A stretch of 64,000 nucleotides of DNA, from assembly GCA_002256985.1 (NCBI GenBank), contig NCGO01000002.1, positions 475,828 to 539,827 on the forward strand, in the 5' to 3' direction. The notes beneath the pieces were generated by a model. That model was not told where the DNA came from. It saw nothing but the letters and a program-made list of their open reading frames with translations, and made no database searches. Positions 1 to 14,915 of the stretch are shown piece after piece. The DNA comes from Novosphingobium sp. 28-62-57. GTDB lineage: Bacteria; Pseudomonadota; Alphaproteobacteria; Sphingomonadales; Sphingomonadaceae. A program made the translations under genes and the position numbers. Position 1 is the first letter of the stretch. Each line of letters opens with the position of its first letter.

Positions 1-2297
1 TGGAAGAGCAGAAGCACACCGTGGCGCAGGCTTCGGCTGAGCTGACCGCAGACGGCTCGTTCGTCGACGAACTGGTCTCGGCTCGCCAGAACGGCGAATT
101 CGTGATGAGCCCGCGCGATCAGGTTACGCTGATGGACGTCAGCCCCAAGCAGCTGGTTTCGGTTGCCGCCTCGCTCATTCCGTTCCTGGAAAACGACGAC
201 GCCAACCGCGCGCTGATGGGCTCGAACATGCAGCGTCAGGCCGTGCCGCTGATCAAGGCCGATGCGCCGTTCGTGGGCACCGGCATGGAAGAAACCGTGG
301 CGCGCGATTCGGGCGCTGCGATTTCGGCCCTGCGTTCAGGCGTGGTCGATCAGGTGGACGCCACCCGCATCGTGATCCGCGCTTCGGGTGACATCGAACC
401 CGGCCAGTCGGGCGTTGATATCTATCGCCTGCAGAAGTTCGAACGCTCAAACCAGTCAACCTGCATCAACCAGCGTCCGCTGGTGAAGGTGGGCGATCTG
501 ATCGAGAAGGGCGATATCATCGCCGATGGTCCTTCGACCGAGTTCGGCGAACTGGCGCTAGGCCGCAACGTGCTCGTCGCGTTCATGCCCTGGAATGGCT
601 ACAACTACGAAGACTCGATCCTGATCAGCGAACGCATCGTGAAGGAAGACGTCTTCACCTCGATCCACATCGAGGAGTTCGAAGTCATGGCCCGCGATAC
701 CAAGCTTGGGCCGGAAGACATCACGCGCGATATCCCGAATGTTGGCGAGGAAGCCCTGCGCAACCTCGACGAAGCGGGCATCGTGTATATCGGCGCAGAA
801 GTTCACCCCGGCGATATTCTTGTCGGCAAGATCACCCCGAAGGGTGAATCGCCGATGACGCCGGAAGAAAAGCTGCTCCGCGCAATCTTCGGTGAAAAGG
901 CGAGCGACGTGCGCGACACCTCGCTGCGTCTGCCGCCGGGCGTTGCCGGCACGATTGTTGATGTGCGCGTGTTCAACCGCCACGGTATCGAAATCGACGA
1001 CCGTACCCGCGCGATCCAGAACGAGGAAATCGAACGCCTCGCCAAGGACCGTGAGGACGAGCGCGCCATTCTCAACCGCGCGACCTTCAACCGCCTGAAG
1101 GACATGCTGATCGGCCAGGTTTCGGCTGCGGCACCGAAGGGCATCAAAAAGGGCGAAGTCATCGACGAGCAGACGCTGGCCGATGTCGAGCGCTATGAAT
1201 GGTGGAAGTTCGCCGTGGCCGACGATGCGCGTCAGGCGCAGCTCGAAGCGGTCAAGGCGCAGTACGACACGGCGGTCAAGGCGATCAGCGAGAAGTTCGA
1301 AGATCGCAAGGAAAAGCTGGAGCGCGGTGACGAACTGGCACCGGGCGTGCTCAAGATGGTCAAGGTCTTCGTGGCGGTGAAGCGCAAGCTGCAGCCGGGC
1401 GACAAGATGGCTGGCCGTCACGGCAACAAGGGTATCATCAGCCGCATCCTGCCGCAGGAAGACATGCCGTTCCTCGAAGACGGCACGCCGGTCGACTTCG
1501 TGCTCAACCCGTTGGGCGTGCCTTCGCGCATGAACGTCGGGCAGATCTTCGAAACCCACCTTGGCTGGGCCGCGCGCGGCCTGGGCAAGCGGATCGGTGC
1601 AGCGCTGGATTCCTGGCGCGAAGCCAACCCGAACCCAGAAGCTGGCCAGCCACCCGAAGCGGTGCGTGAACTGCTGCAGGAAATCTACGGCAGCAACTAC
1701 ACCGACGAGATCGCCGCGCGCAGCGACGAACAGATCATCGACTTTGCCCAGTCGGTCCGCCTTGGCGTGCCGATGGGATCGCCGGTGTTCGATGGCGCGG
1801 TGGAAGCTGACGTGACCGACATGCTGCGTCTGGCCGGGCTCGATGAATCGGGCCAGGTCACGCTGTTTGATGGTCGCACCGGGGAATCGTTCGACCGCAA
1901 GGTGACGGTGGGCATGAAGTACGTGCTCAAGCTGCATCACCTTGTTGACGACAAGATCCACGCACGTTCAATCGGGCCGTACTCGCTCGTCACGCAGCAG
2001 CCGCTGGGTGGTAAGGCGCAGTTCGGTGGCCAGCGCTTCGGCGAAATGGAGGTCTGGGCTCTCCAGGCCTATGGCGCGGCCTACACGCTGCAGGAAATGC
2101 TCACGGTAAAGTCGGACGATGTCGTCGGCCGCACCAAGGTTTACGAGGCGATCGTCAAGGGCGACGACACCTTCGAGGCCGGCATTCCCGAAAGCTTCAA
2201 CGTGCTCGTCAAGGAAATGCGCTCGCTCGGCCTCAACGTCGAACTGTCGTCGCTGGATGACACGGATGACGATGGGCTGGCGCAGGCGGCGGAGTAA
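1..2297 (+). CDS. rpoB: RNA polymerase beta subunit, C-terminal part (5' end outside window)
   Basis: This is the beta subunit of RNA polymerase, which forms one side of the active-site cleft with beta'. The frame is open from base 3, so the window begins inside the gene; about 764 residues of a protein usually near 1,390 in alphaproteobacteria are present. Beta-specific blocks are visible: an [11 protein letters not shown] block near base 615, the [10 protein letters not shown] block near 1405, and the C-terminal region with [19 protein letters not shown] near 2010-2060. The TAA stop overlaps the ATG of the next gene (TAATG). The gene heads a tightly coupled run with the small exported protein and rpoC. 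Identity is secure. Confidence 0.98.
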   Translation, partial: EEQKHTVAQASAELTADGSFVDELVSARQNGEFVMSPRDQVTLMDVSPKQLVSVAASLIPFLENDDANRALMGSNMQRQAVPLIKADAPFVGTGMEETVARDSGAAISALRSGVVDQVDATRIVIRASGDIEPGQSGVDIYRLQKFERSNQSTCINQRPLVKVGDLIEKGDIIADGPSTEFGELALGRNVLVAFMPWNGYNYEDSILISERIVKEDVFTSIHIEEFEVMARDTKLGPEDITRDIPNVGEEALRNLDEAGIVYIGAEVHPGDILVGKITPKGESPMTPEEKLLRAIFGEKASDVRDTSLRLPPGVAGTIVDVRVFNRHGIEIDDRTRAIQNEEIERLAKDREDERAILNRATFNRLKDMLIGQVSAAAPKGIKKGEVIDEQTLADVERYEWWKFAVADDARQAQLEAVKAQYDTAVKAISEKFEDRKEKLERGDELAPGVLKMVKVFVAVKRKLQPGDKMAGRHGNKGIISRILPQEDMPFLEDGTPVDFVLNPLGVPSRMNVGQIFETHLGWAARGLGKRIGAALDSWREANPNPEAGQPPEAVRELLQEIYGSNYTDEIAARSDEQIIDFAQSVRLGVPMGSPVFDGAVEADVTDMLRLAGLDESGQVTLFDGRTGESFDRKVTVGMKYVLKLHHLVDDKIHARSIGPYSLVTQQPLGGKAQFGGQRFGEMEVWALQAYGAAYTLQEMLTVKSDDVVGRTKVYEAIVKGDDTFEAGIPESFNVLVKEMRSLGLNVELSSLDDTDDDGLAQAAE

Positions 2298-2706
2298 TGC
2301 CGACAATGATGCCCAGTGTCTTGGTTGCTGTGGCGCTGACTGGGATGGCTTTTGCCGCCACCCCGGCCAGTGCGGCAGCGCCAAGCCTCGACAAGATTTA
2401 TCAGGACGCGCTGGGATGCAGGGTTGCTGCACAAGCCGTGTTGATGAGCTTGAAGAAGGCCCAACCCAAGAACGCTGACGAAGCCAAAGCCCTTGATACC
2501 GTGGCAAGCACTGAAACCTTTTATCGTAAGCTCAGCTTGTTGCTGGGCCGCACCTTGGGAAAGCGTGATCCATTGATCGGTATGGATGTCGCCAATCTCC
2601 AACTCGCGCTGGCGCAGAAGATTCTGACAACGCCAAACGCGATGGCCGAGATGCTGAACAAGACCAAGACGTGCGGCGACGCAATTTCCGAGGCGGAGAA
2701 AGCCTA

Positions 2707-2707
<1 letters not shown>
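2297..2707 (+). CDS. Small exported protein encoded between rpoB and rpoC
   Basis: This 136-residue protein has no function I recognise. It begins with a hydrophobic stretch and an AXA-type site (residues about 5-27, ending ASAAA), which predicts a Sec signal peptide and a mature periplasmic protein of about 110 residues. The mature part is helical-looking and has two cysteines, in LGCRVA and KTCGDA, that could form a disulfide. Its ATG overlaps the rpoB stop (TAATG) and its TAA overlaps the rpoC ATG (TAATG), so it is translationally coupled on both sides. An exported protein inside the rpoB-rpoC pair is unusual. Both overlaps and the coherent signal peptide argue that it is real. Confidence 0.8.
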
Positions 2708-6993
<4,286 letters not shown>

Positions 6994-7020
6994 GCCGCGG
7001 ACTTGACCTGACTGAAACAA

Positions 7021-7050
7021 GCCCCGTCGGAGCGATCCGGCGGGGCTTTG
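7021..7050 (+). terminator. Rho-independent terminator after rpoC
   Basis: GCCCCGTCGG at 7021-7030 pairs with CCGGCGGGGC at 7037-7046 around a six-base loop, with one G-T wobble. A short T-rich run (TTTGTT) follows. It closes the rpoB-rpoC run. Confidence 0.85.
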
Positions 7051-7180
7051 TTCATCAAGTCCTGCTGATTTGTCCCCGCATTACATTGTCCTAAGCAATT
7101 GGCGAAACAGCGCCACACGCCAGAATTAACCCTGATCGCATAGACTTGCGGGAATTCGCTTTCCGCAAGGGACCTGTGCC

Positions 7181-8983
7181 ATGATCAGGGAACGTACCGC
7201 CATTGGGGCCAAGATTGTTCTTGGCATGATAATCATCGCCATCGCGCTGGCGGCTTGTGCTGTCGGCTACATCCGCTTTGGCGGACCGCTGCATCGCCAA
7301 AATCTGCTGCAGGATGAACTGCTGGCAGACATTCTTCCGCCCCCGGCCTTTGTCGTCGAACCCTATCTCCATGCAACATGGGCGATAGCCGATCCGGCAC
7401 ATGCGGAGGAGGCCGCGGTGGCGCTGGCCGAGGAGCATGCCCTATTTGAGCAGCGCAAGCAGTACTGGGCCAATGCGCCGGTACCGGAGGAATTGCGCAA
7501 GGAGGTCGATTCAACAATCGCCACGGCAGATGATTTCTGGGCCGCGCTCGACAGCCGCTTCCTTCCGGCGATGAAGGCGGGAGACATGGCAACCATGCAC
7601 CAGGTCCACGCGCAAGACCTTACTCCAGCCTATCGCAAACAACACGATGCGGTCACGCACCTGGTGGCGGAATCGGGCAAATACCGCGCCGGGCTGATGG
7701 AGTTCGCGCAGACGCTCGTGCTGTCCTTGCTCGGGCTGTTCTCGATTGTGGCGCTGGCGCTTCTCGCCATTGTCCATCGGGCCGGACGCCTGATCCGCAA
7801 CACTGTGGTCGGCCCGCTGGTGCAGACCGCACAAACGATGGAGCGCATGGCCGAAGGGGACTATGCGGTGTCGATCGAAGGTGCAGACCGGCAGGATGAA
7901 ATAGGCATCATGGCCCGCGCGATGGCCGTATTCCGCAGCCACGGTTTGTCCCGCCAGAAGGCCGAAGTTGACCAGCGCGAAGTGGTGGCGGCGCTTTCGT
8001 CCGGCCTTGATTGTCTGGCGCGTCAGAACCTTGAATACCGCATTGGCGAGGCCTTCCCCGAAGGCTACGAAGAACTCCGCACCAATTATAACATGGCCTG
8101 CGATGCTCTCTCGTCAGCCATGCGCACGGTTCGCGTCGGCGCCTCCAGCGTTTTGAGTTCGATCACCGAAATCCGCGCAGCGACCGATGATCTGGCGATG
8201 CGTAACGAACAGCAGGCGTCGAGTCTGGCGCAGACAGCAGGCGCTATGAACGAGGTTACCAGCAGTGTGCGTGATACTGCCCTTGGCGCAAAGAGCGTGC
8301 AGGATGCCATCGCCGCAGCGCAGGATCAGGCCAATGCCGGAGGCGAGGTCGTTCGGCAGGCCGTGGCGGCGATGGACCAGCTCGAAGCCTCCGCGCAGGA
8401 GATCAGCCAGATCACCGCCGTGATCGATAGTATTGCCTTCCAGACCAATCTGCTTGCCCTCAACGCCGGGGTAGAAGCGGCGCGTGCTGGGGAATCGGGC
8501 AAGGGCTTTGCCGTGGTGGCGACTGAAGTGCGCGCCTTGGCGCAGCGCTCTGCCGATGCGGCGCAAAACATCAAGACGCTGATCGAGAACAGCACCTCTC
8601 AGGTGGGGGAAGGCGTTCGGCTGGTGGGTGCGACCGGCGAGCGGCTGACCGTGATCGTTGATCAGATTGCCACCGTGGACGGGCTGGTGTCGCGCATTGC
8701 CGATGCCGCCGCCAGTCAGGCTGAGAGCCTCGAGCAGGTCAACACGGCGGTCGTCGCGATGAACCGCATGACGCAGGCCAACGCGGCGATGGTCGAGCAA
8801 TCTTCTGCGGCAACGCGCAGTTTGTCGAGCGAGGCCGAGGCGCTGACCGAACTCGTCTCGGGCTTTCGCACGCGCGATGCCGGTTCGCGCCCAGGACAGG
8901 TCACCCATCCCGACAGCCTGCGCCGCGATTCGGCGCTCGAAGCCGAACGGTCAATGCCGGTGCTAGTCCGCTATGGCACCTGA
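7181..8983 (+). CDS. Methyl-accepting chemotaxis protein
   Basis: This 600-residue transmembrane chemoreceptor would signal to CheW-CheA. A membrane helix lies at residues about 10-30. A periplasmic ligand-binding segment of about 150 residues follows, and a second helix lies at about 178-198. HAMP-type sequence then follows ([20 protein letters not shown], then [10 protein letters not shown]). The signalling tip carries the conserved block with [20 protein letters not shown] near residues 420-440 and [18 protein letters not shown] after it. There is no C-terminal CheR-binding pentapeptide. No other chemotaxis gene is adjacent, so its ligand cannot be inferred. It sits alone between the rpoC terminator and glpX. 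Confidence 0.93.
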   Translation: MIRERTAIGAKIVLGMIIIAIALAACAVGYIRFGGPLHRQNLLQDELLADILPPPAFVVEPYLHATWAIADPAHAEEAAVALAEEHALFEQRKQYWANAPVPEELRKEVDSTIATADDFWAALDSRFLPAMKAGDMATMHQVHAQDLTPAYRKQHDAVTHLVAESGKYRAGLMEFAQTLVLSLLGLFSIVALALLAIVHRAGRLIRNTVVGPLVQTAQTMERMAEGDYAVSIEGADRQDEIGIMARAMAVFRSHGLSRQKAEVDQREVVAALSSGLDCLARQNLEYRIGEAFPEGYEELRTNYNMACDALSSAMRTVRVGASSVLSSITEIRAATDDLAMRNEQQASSLAQTAGAMNEVTSSVRDTALGAKSVQDAIAAAQDQANAGGEVVRQAVAAMDQLEASAQEISQITAVIDSIAFQTNLLALNAGVEAARAGESGKGFAVVATEVRALAQRSADAAQNIKTLIENSTSQVGEGVRLVGATGERLTVIVDQIATVDGLVSRIADAAASQAESLEQVNTAVVAMNRMTQANAAMVEQSSAATRSLSSEAEALTELVSGFRTRDAGSRPGQVTHPDSLRRDSALEAERSMPVLVRYGT

Positions 8984-8987
8984 TGCA

Positions 8988-9024
8988 AAAAGGCCCGGCG
9001 AGCCTGCGCATGCCGGGCCTTTGC
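8988..9024 (-). terminator. Terminator shared by glpX and the chemoreceptor gene
   Basis: AGGCCCGGC at 8991-8999 pairs perfectly with GCCGGGCCT at 9012-9020. On the minus strand the stem is followed by a run of five T, so it is a good terminator for glpX. On the plus strand the T-run is short, so termination of the chemoreceptor transcript would be weaker. Confidence 0.8.
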
Positions 9025-9047
9025 CAAGTTTGCGAAAACGGAAAGTC

Positions 9048-10055
9048 TCAGCGGCCCTTGCGGTGCTCGCCCTTGACCCAGCGCACCGTGCCCGATGATG
9101 CGCGCATGACCACGCTTTCAGTGGTCATCACGCCGCTCTTGTGGACCTTCACCCCTGCCAGCAGCGATCCATCGGTCACGCCGGTGGCGGCAAAGATGCA
9201 GTCGCCCTTGGCCAGTTCCTTGAGGTCATACTGCTTGTTCAGGTCCTCGATGCCCCACTTGCGGGCGCGCGCCTTTTCGTCCTCGTTGCGGAATAGCAGG
9301 CGGCCCTTGAACTGCCCACCCACACAGCGCAATGCGGCTGCCGCCAGGACGCCTTCAGGCGCGCCGCCGGTGCCCATGTACATGTCGATGCCGGTTTCCT
9401 CGTTGGTCACCGCGATCACGCCAGCCACATCGCCATCGGGGATCAGGCTGATGCCGCAACCCAATGCGCGCAATTCGTCGATCAAGGCGGTGTGGCGCGG
9501 ACGATCGAGCACGCACACGATGATATCGCCGGGCTCCACGCCCTTGGCCGCGGCCACCGCGCGCACGTTTTCGCTGGGCGATTTGTCGAGGTCGATGATG
9601 CCATCGGGATAGCCCGGCCCCACGGCCAGCTTGTCCATGTAAACGTCAGGCGCGTTGAGCAGACCACCTTCTTCGGCCACGGCCAGCACGGCCAGCGCAT
9701 TTGGCCCGGCCTTGGCGGTGATCGTGGTGCCTTCCAGCGGATCGAGGGCGATGTCGATCTTCGGCCCCTTGCCCGGCGCAGCGCCGACCTTTTCGCCGAT
9801 ATAGAGCATCGGCGCTTCGTCCCGCTCGCCCTCACCAATCACCACGGTGCCGTCCATGTACAGCTCGTTGAAGGCCGCGCGCATGGCTTCGACTGCGGCG
9901 GCATCGGCGGCCTTTTCATCGCCGCGCCCGATCAGCCGCGATGCGCCGATGGCTGCCGCTTCGGTCACGCGGACCATTTCGAGCACGAGGACACGGTCCA
10001 GCACTTGCGATGCAGGAACCTGAGATGCGGCGGGGCTTGGGGTCTGGTCGGTCAC
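9048..10055 (-). CDS. glpX: Class II fructose-1,6-bisphosphatase
   Basis: This 335-residue GlpX-type enzyme removes the 1-phosphate of fructose 1,6-bisphosphate in gluconeogenesis. Metal- and substrate-binding blocks are present: GEGERDE at residues 74-80 and DPLEGTT at 105-111. The glycine-rich GTGGAPEG block comes later. Length matches the family. In many sphingomonads glpX lies just downstream of hom. Here the pair is still on the same strand, but an opposing small gene (10264-10734) sits between them, so they may not share a transcript. A perfect hairpin with a T-run lies about 25 bases past the stop. Confidence 0.96.
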   Translation of the reverse strand: MTDQTPSPAASQVPASQVLDRVLVLEMVRVTEAAAIGASRLIGRGDEKAADAAAVEAMRAAFNELYMDGTVVIGEGERDEAPMLYIGEKVGAAPGKGPKIDIALDPLEGTTITAKAGPNALAVLAVAEEGGLLNAPDVYMDKLAVGPGYPDGIIDLDKSPSENVRAVAAAKGVEPGDIIVCVLDRPRHTALIDELRALGCGISLIPDGDVAGVIAVTNEETGIDMYMGTGGAPEGVLAAAALRCVGGQFKGRLLFRNEDEKARARKWGIEDLNKQYDLKELAKGDCIFAATGVTDGSLLAGVKVHKSGVMTTESVVMRASSGTVRWVKGEHRKGR

Positions 10056-10263
10056 TTTGGCTCCAGCTTGGTCTTGTGGTGACGGGTAGGTGCGATATTA
10101 CTCAATCGGTTCAGCCGCCGTGCAGCAACAAAACGGCAAAGCCGGGTCTACGACACACAGGGACTGTGCAAACGTATGCGTTCACGTCATAGGCTCATGC
10201 AGTTGGCATTGCGTTGCACAAATGACATTGGTGTGACTTGGCACTAGACGCGAGGGACGGGTC

Positions 10264-10734
10264 TTGTCGAGACGGACAGTAACAGTTCTGGCAGTCTTTG
10301 CGCTTCTTTTTGGAGCGCCCTCTGTCGTGGCTCAGCAAACCGCAGCCTCCAGCAGTGGTGCGGTGCAGGGCCCGGCGGCGCCGAATGCGCCGCTTTCCGA
10401 TGCAGAACTGGCGCGCAACCTGATGTCCACATCGCAAACCCAGCGCTGCCGTCCGATGCAGCGCGCGGACGGCACGATCGTTGTCTGCGGCGGGAAGGAA
10501 GCGAGCGAGCGGGAGCGCATACCGCTGCGCGATGAAACCGATGGCGCCAAATCGACCGATACCGGCGTGCCGCGCGCGCCGAATGTTTCGGGCCTGCGCG
10601 ATTGCAGCCGTGGCTGCATCGGCTTGGGCGGTGTGCCACCGGCGATGTACTACTTCGATATCAAGGCCTTGCCAGCGCCGCCCCCGGGATCAGATGCAGA
10701 TCGCATTGCCAAGGGTGAGATTCCCGCGCCCTGA
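10264..10734 (+). CDS. Hypothetical exported protein
   Basis: The frame begins with TTG at 10264 and gives a 156-residue protein. A hydrophobic segment at about 5-22 ends in VVAQQ, which looks like a Sec signal peptide. The mature protein is rich in Ala and Pro. It has cysteines in RCRPM, VVCGG, RDCSRGCIG, so one or two disulfides are possible in the periplasm. I do not recognise a family with a known function. It lies on the opposite strand between hom and glpX, ending 14 bases from the hom stop. The TTG start is the least certain point. Confidence 0.65.
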   Translation: MSRRTVTVLAVFALLFGAPSVVAQQTAASSSGAVQGPAAPNAPLSDAELARNLMSTSQTQRCRPMQRADGTIVVCGGKEASERERIPLRDETDGAKSTDTGVPRAPNVSGLRDCSRGCIGLGGVPPAMYYFDIKALPAPPPGSDADRIAKGEIPAP

Positions 10735-10748
10735 TGCGCTGGGTATCG

Positions 10749-12056
10749 TCAGTCCCGCAGAATGTGCATGACCAGCGGCGGATCGGCCAGTGCAGGCGAT
10801 CCATCCAGCAGCCGCAGCGCCTCGGCAATCGCGCTTTCCGGGCCTTCGTGCGTGACCATCGCCACCATGACCTGCGCGTTGTCCGAATTGCCTTTCTGGA
10901 TCAGGCTTTCGATCGATACTCCCGCATCGCGCATGGCCGCGGTGATCTCTGCCAGCACGCCGGGCCGGTCGGCCACGTTGAAACGGATATAGGCCTTGCC
11001 GCGCCGGTGCCCGGTTTCGGCGGGAGCCGCTTTGTCGAGCTCGGCCACGGGGATGGAGAACGGCGCGCCGATATCGCCGCGCGCAATGTCGATCAGGTCG
11101 GCGACCACGGCGCTTGCCGTCGGCCCATCGCCTGCACCTGCGCCCTGAAACAGCAGGCGGCCCACAAAGTTGCCCTCGGCCACCACCGCATTGGTCGCGC
11201 CATCGACATGGGCCAGCGGATGATCGCGGTGCACCAGATGCGGGTGCACCCGCTGAAACAGGCGGCGGTTACCCGCAGCGTCAATCTCGGTCTCGGCCAT
11301 GCCGATCAGGCGGATGTAATAGCCCAGCGCATCGGCCTGCGCGATGTCAGCAGCAGCCACACGGCGAATGCCGGTCGCGGCCACCGGCTTGAAATCGACC
11401 GCCGTGCCGAATGCGATGGACGAAAGGATCGAAAGCTTGTGCGCCGCATCGATGCCGTCGATGTCAAAGCTGGGGTCGGCTTCGGCATAGCCTTTGGCCT
11501 GTGCTTCGGCCAGCACATCGGCAAAATCGCGGCCGGTGTCTTCCATGGTGGAGAGGATGTAATTGCAGGTGCCGTTGAGGATGCCGTAAACGCGCGCAAT
11601 CTCGTTGGCGGCGACGCCTTCTTTCAGGCCCTTGATCACCGGAATGCCGCCCGCCACCGCGGCTTCAAACTTCAGCGCCACTTTGGCCGCTTCGGCCTTG
11701 GTCGCCAGTTCCACGCCATGGTGCGCGATCATCGCTTTGTTGGCCGTGACCAGCGCCTTGCCCGCTTCAAACGTGGTCCGCGCAAGCGCGAGCGCCGGGC
11801 CATCCGCCCCGCCGACCAGCTCGACCACCACGTCCACATCGGGCCGCTCGCCCAGAATGACCATGTCATCCTCCCAGGCATAGCGCGACACATCAAAGCC
11901 GCGATCCTTGCCGCGATTGCGCGCGCTGACCGTGGTGATCACAATTGGCCGTCCGGCACGCCGAGCGATCAGCGCGGCGTTGGCCTCGATCAACCGGATC
12001 ACTCCGCCGCCCACCGTGCCAAGCCCGGCCAGCGCGATGCGCAAAGGTTCGCTCAT
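10749..12056 (-). CDS. hom: Homoserine dehydrogenase
   Basis: This 435-residue NAD(P)-dependent enzyme reduces aspartate semialdehyde to homoserine on the path to threonine and methionine. The Rossmann motif GLGTVG is at residues 10-15. A C-terminal ACT domain (NVADRPGVLAEITAAM) suggests allosteric feedback control, as is known for the long form of the family. I chose the ATG at 12056 (MSEPLRIALAG); the open frame extends nine codons further to 12083 but family members start close to the Rossmann fold. lysC, the first enzyme of the same pathway, is in this window at 26975. Confidence 0.95.
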   Translation of the reverse strand: MSEPLRIALAGLGTVGGGVIRLIEANAALIARRAGRPIVITTVSARNRGKDRGFDVSRYAWEDDMVILGERPDVDVVVELVGGADGPALALARTTFEAGKALVTANKAMIAHHGVELATKAEAAKVALKFEAAVAGGIPVIKGLKEGVAANEIARVYGILNGTCNYILSTMEDTGRDFADVLAEAQAKGYAEADPSFDIDGIDAAHKLSILSSIAFGTAVDFKPVAATGIRRVAAADIAQADALGYYIRLIGMAETEIDAAGNRRLFQRVHPHLVHRDHPLAHVDGATNAVVAEGNFVGRLLFQGAGAGDGPTASAVVADLIDIARGDIGAPFSIPVAELDKAAPAETGHRRGKAYIRFNVADRPGVLAEITAAMRDAGVSIESLIQKGNSDNAQVMVAMVTHEGPESAIAEALRLLDGSPALADPPLVMHILRD

Positions 12057-12163
12057 GTCAGTCCCGTCTGCTGAAAAGTGCAAGAATCTGCGCGCCGGGC
12101 CTTAGGCGACAGCGCGCATCGGGGCAACATCCCCGTTTGCGCGCCAGTTCGATCCCGGCACGA

Positions 12164-13057
12164 TCACTGTTCCACAGCTGGCCGACTGCGAGCGCATGGG
12201 CCCAGTTGTTCAATCACGAAGGCATAGTCCTGCGCCGCTGCCCGAATCTGGTCGGCACTGCCGGAAAGACTTGCGCCCGGAGGCAATGTGCGCGGCAGAA
12301 AGCAGGCGAGCCGATACCAGGTCAGCGTATCGCGCTCCGGCGGGCGGGCGGCCTGATCCACAATCTCGGACAGGCTCACCACCCACGATTTGGCAAGGCT
12401 TGGGCGGCGGACGACGGATATGGAGACCGGCGCATTGTTCTGTGTGGACACAAACACCTGCGTTTCGCCTTCGCCCACCAGATTGCCCGGAACATACAAC
12501 ACTTCACGCACGCCCTTGATGCGCGGCGGGGCATCGGGCGAAAGCAGGTCGGTCAGGATCGCCCGCGTGCGCATTTCCGTGGTGCCCGACCAGGGAATTT
12601 GCGCGCCACCATCGACCAGACGCAATTCGCCAGCACGCCCCGGCACGGTTCGCGCAAACAGCAGCACGACCTGCTTCTTAAGCTTGGGCACCTTCCCCTT
12701 GGCGTCCAGCGGCACATCGGCAAGATAGCGCACGGTTTCCCCCAGCGCCGGGCCGCTCAACACGGTTTGAGTCCGCGCTTCGATCAGCATGCGGGCCATG
12801 CCCGGGGCAAGCCCCGGAGCCTGCTCGGGCTTGAGCCTGCTTGCCTTTTTGATCTGTGCGCGCAGGACAAGTTCGGCAGCTTCTGACAAGTTTGCCAGAT
12901 CGGCATACGTTAATGTCGCAACCTCTGCGGCCGTGACACCGCTTGCATTGCCCCGAATCAGGGCATTCTGGGCTACGGCATCGTTTGCGCCGAATCCTGT
13001 TATGGCCATCGCAACCACCGGGGCAACGAAAGCTTGAACCATGGAAAACTTGGGCAT
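12164..13057 (-). CDS. Hypothetical exported protein
   Basis: The likely start at 13057 (MPKFSMVQ) gives 297 residues with a hydrophobic signal segment at about 8-28 ending near DAVAQ. The frame is open upstream to 13213, but that extension contains no signal-like sequence and I take it as non-coding. The mature part has no domain I can name; it is a mixed alpha/beta sequence with two cysteines near the C-terminus (LACFLP and GPCARS). It stands alone between hom and tonB. Function unknown; probably periplasmic. Confidence 0.65.
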   Translation of the reverse strand: MPKFSMVQAFVAPVVAMAITGFGANDAVAQNALIRGNASGVTAAEVATLTYADLANLSEAAELVLRAQIKKASRLKPEQAPGLAPGMARMLIEARTQTVLSGPALGETVRYLADVPLDAKGKVPKLKKQVVLLFARTVPGRAGELRLVDGGAQIPWSGTTEMRTRAILTDLLSPDAPPRIKGVREVLYVPGNLVGEGETQVFVSTQNNAPVSISVVRRPSLAKSWVVSLSEIVDQAARPPERDTLTWYRLACFLPRTLPPGASLSGSADQIRAAAQDYAFVIEQLGPCARSRPAVEQ

Positions 13058-13402
13058 TCTTGCATCTCCGAGGGGTACCTGCATCGGCAGCCACCCTTTG
13101 TTTCTCGCCAGTTTCAGCCAGCGCAACCCTGAATCGATGGTTAACCGATAAAGCATTTGCGCGGCTTTGGCTTCGCCGTTAAAGATGCCTGCGTTCGGGC
13201 AATCCAAAAACAAGCAGCCCGACGCTTGCCGCCGCCAAACCCCCTGGTTTGATGTCGGCGGACCGGGTTGCCGGCAGGGTGGATTGAATTTTGCTGGATT
13301 GGCCTACGGGTGGGACGGTGATCCCATGCGTGCGGCACCTCCATGATATGGGTCGCTTTTGCGGTCTGTGTTCTGGTGGGCGATCAGGAGTATTGGAGCT
13401 GA
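13058..13402. other. Intergenic region between divergent genes, upstream of tonB
   Basis: About 345 bases separate the minus-strand exported protein from tonB. Promoters for both must lie here, and a GGAGCTGA ribosome-binding site precedes the tonB ATG. I see no clear Fur box, no RNA gene and no convincing extra reading frame. Confidence 0.4.
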
Positions 13403-14065
13403 ATGGCATACGCTGACCAACAGATGAGCGGTAACAAGATCACCGCGCTCATCATCGTTGCGATTCTTCATGTCGCCGTCGGCTACGCGCTTGTCACAGG
13501 GCTCGCGTACGAGGCGATACAGAAGGTCAAGGAAGTAACCTCGGCGGTCAACATCGAGGAAGAGAAACCGCCGGAGGAGCCGCCACCGCCGCCGCCTCCC
13601 AAGCAGGATCAACCGCCCCCGCCGATCGTCGCGCCTCCGCCGCCGATCAGCTTTAACGCACCGGCTCCGCAGGTGCAGACGGTCAATGAAGCGCCTCCGA
13701 TTCCGGCCCCGCCGGCTCCGGTCGCTCTTCCTGCGCCGCCTGCTGCTCCGCCGCCGCCGCGTTTCACGCCGAAGGCTGCCGCTCCAAAGGGCAACCCCGG
13801 CAACTGGGCGACGTCGAACGATTACCCCTCACGTGCGCTTCGCGAAGAGCGTGAAGGCACCACGGGTTTCCGTGTCACCGTTGGCACCGATGGGAAAGTT
13901 ACGGACTGTCAGGTTACCCGCTCGTCGGGCAGCCCTGATCTGGACGAAGCTGCATGTTCCAACATCCGCCGTCGTGCGCGCTTTGCGCCTGCAACGGACG
14001 GTGACGGGAACCCGACCACCGGTACTTATTCGAACTCGATCCGCTGGGTCATTCCGAAGGATTAA
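13403..14065 (+). CDS. tonB: Energy transducer TonB
   Basis: This 220-residue protein carries energy from the inner-membrane ExbB-ExbD motor to TonB-dependent outer-membrane receptors. One N-terminal helix lies at residues about 13-33. A long Pro-rich periplasm-spanning region follows at about 55-128, starting with Glu/Pro repeats. The C-terminal TonB domain at about 140-220 has a YPSRALREEREGTTGFRVTV core. Two cysteines in the C-terminal domain (TDCQV and AACSN) are common in sphingomonad homologues. It is followed by exbB and two exbD genes on the same strand, the usual sphingomonad order. A GGAGCTGA ribosome-binding site precedes the ATG. Confidence 0.95.
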   Translation: MAYADQQMSGNKITALIIVAILHVAVGYALVTGLAYEAIQKVKEVTSAVNIEEEKPPEEPPPPPPPKQDQPPPPIVAPPPPISFNAPAPQVQTVNEAPPIPAPPAPVALPAPPAAPPPPRFTPKAAAPKGNPGNWATSNDYPSRALREEREGTTGFRVTVGTDGKVTDCQVTRSSGSPDLDEAACSNIRRRARFAPATDGDGNPTTGTYSNSIRWVIPKD

Positions 14066-14165
14066 TTCCCGTCGGAAAGATCTGGGGCGGAAACGTCTCA
14101 CCGAATGGCACGAAGGCCTGTTTGAACGGCCCTCACGCACTTTGATTTGAAGAGGAAGACTCGCA

Positions 14166-14915
14166 ATGTCCATCTACACTCTGGCCGCTGCCGCCGCTGG
14201 CGCTGCGCCGCAGAACAAGTTCGGTTTCGCCGAAGCGCTTGAGCAGGGCGGTTTCATCGCCTACGCCACCGTCGTGATCCTCGGGGTCATGTCGTTTGGT
14301 TCGTTCTTTATTCTGTTCACGAAGTTCTTCGAGCAGAACAAGATCCTCGGCCAGTACAAGAGCATGCGCGCCAACTTCTGGAAGGCACCGAGCCTTCGCG
14401 AAGGCGCTGCCAAGCTCGATAAGAACTCGGCCTGGCGCCAGCTCGTCGACGATGGCATTGCCGCTGAAGACCAGCACTCGAAGATGACCGACTCGCTCGA
14501 AGCGCACGACTGGCTGCACGGCTCGCTCGCTCGCTCGGAAGCTGCGATCAACTCGAAGCTTGCTGGCGGTCTGCCTTTCCTCGCAACCGTGGGTGCTACC
14601 TCGCCGTTCATCGGTCTGTTCGGTACCGTGGTCGGCATCTATCGCGCTCTGATCAACATCGGTCTTGCAGGGTCTGCTTCGATCGACAAGGTCGCAGGTC
14701 CGGTCGGTGAAGCTCTGATCATGACCGCGCTCGGTCTGCTGGTGGCTGTGCCTGCTGTGCTTGCCTACAACTGGCTGCAGGCTCGCAACAAGAAGATCGC
14801 CGAACTGCTCTCGGGCTTCTCGACCGACGTTCTTGCGAACATCACGTCGAAGGGCGCTGTGAAGCCAGCCGTAACGGCTGCTCCGGCAACCCCGGCTGCA
14901 CCGGTGAAGAAGTAA
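14166..14915 (+). CDS. exbB: ExbB/TolQ-family proton channel
   Basis: This 249-residue inner-membrane protein belongs to the MotA/TolQ/ExbB family. It forms the pentameric proton channel that drives TonB. Membrane helices are visible at about 30-52, 140-165 and 180-203. The conserved helix-2/3 blocks include ATSPFIGLFGTVVGI and EALIMTALGLLVAVPAVLAYN. The C-terminus is an Ala/Pro/Lys tail. It lies 100 bases after tonB and about 125 bases before exbD. GAGGAAGA just upstream of the ATG is a good ribosome-binding site. Confidence 0.95.
   Translation: MSIYTLAAAAAGAAPQNKFGFAEALEQGGFIAYATVVILGVMSFGSFFILFTKFFEQNKILGQYKSMRANFWKAPSLREGAAKLDKNSAWRQLVDDGIAAEDQHSKMTDSLEAHDWLHGSLARSEAAINSKLAGGLPFLATVGATSPFIGLFGTVVGIYRALINIGLAGSASIDKVAGPVGEALIMTALGLLVAVPAVLAYNWLQARNKKIAELLSGFSTDVLANITSKGAVKPAVTAAPATPAAPVKK

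Noticed and set aside
558-1961. 467-codon open frame antisense to rpoB
   Set aside because: Mirror of rpoB codon structure with biased composition.
10203-10217. Sigma-54-like TGGCATT...TTGCA upstream of the exported protein gene
   Set aside because: The GG-to-GC distance is one base too short for a -24/-12 promoter, and no activator-site context is seen.
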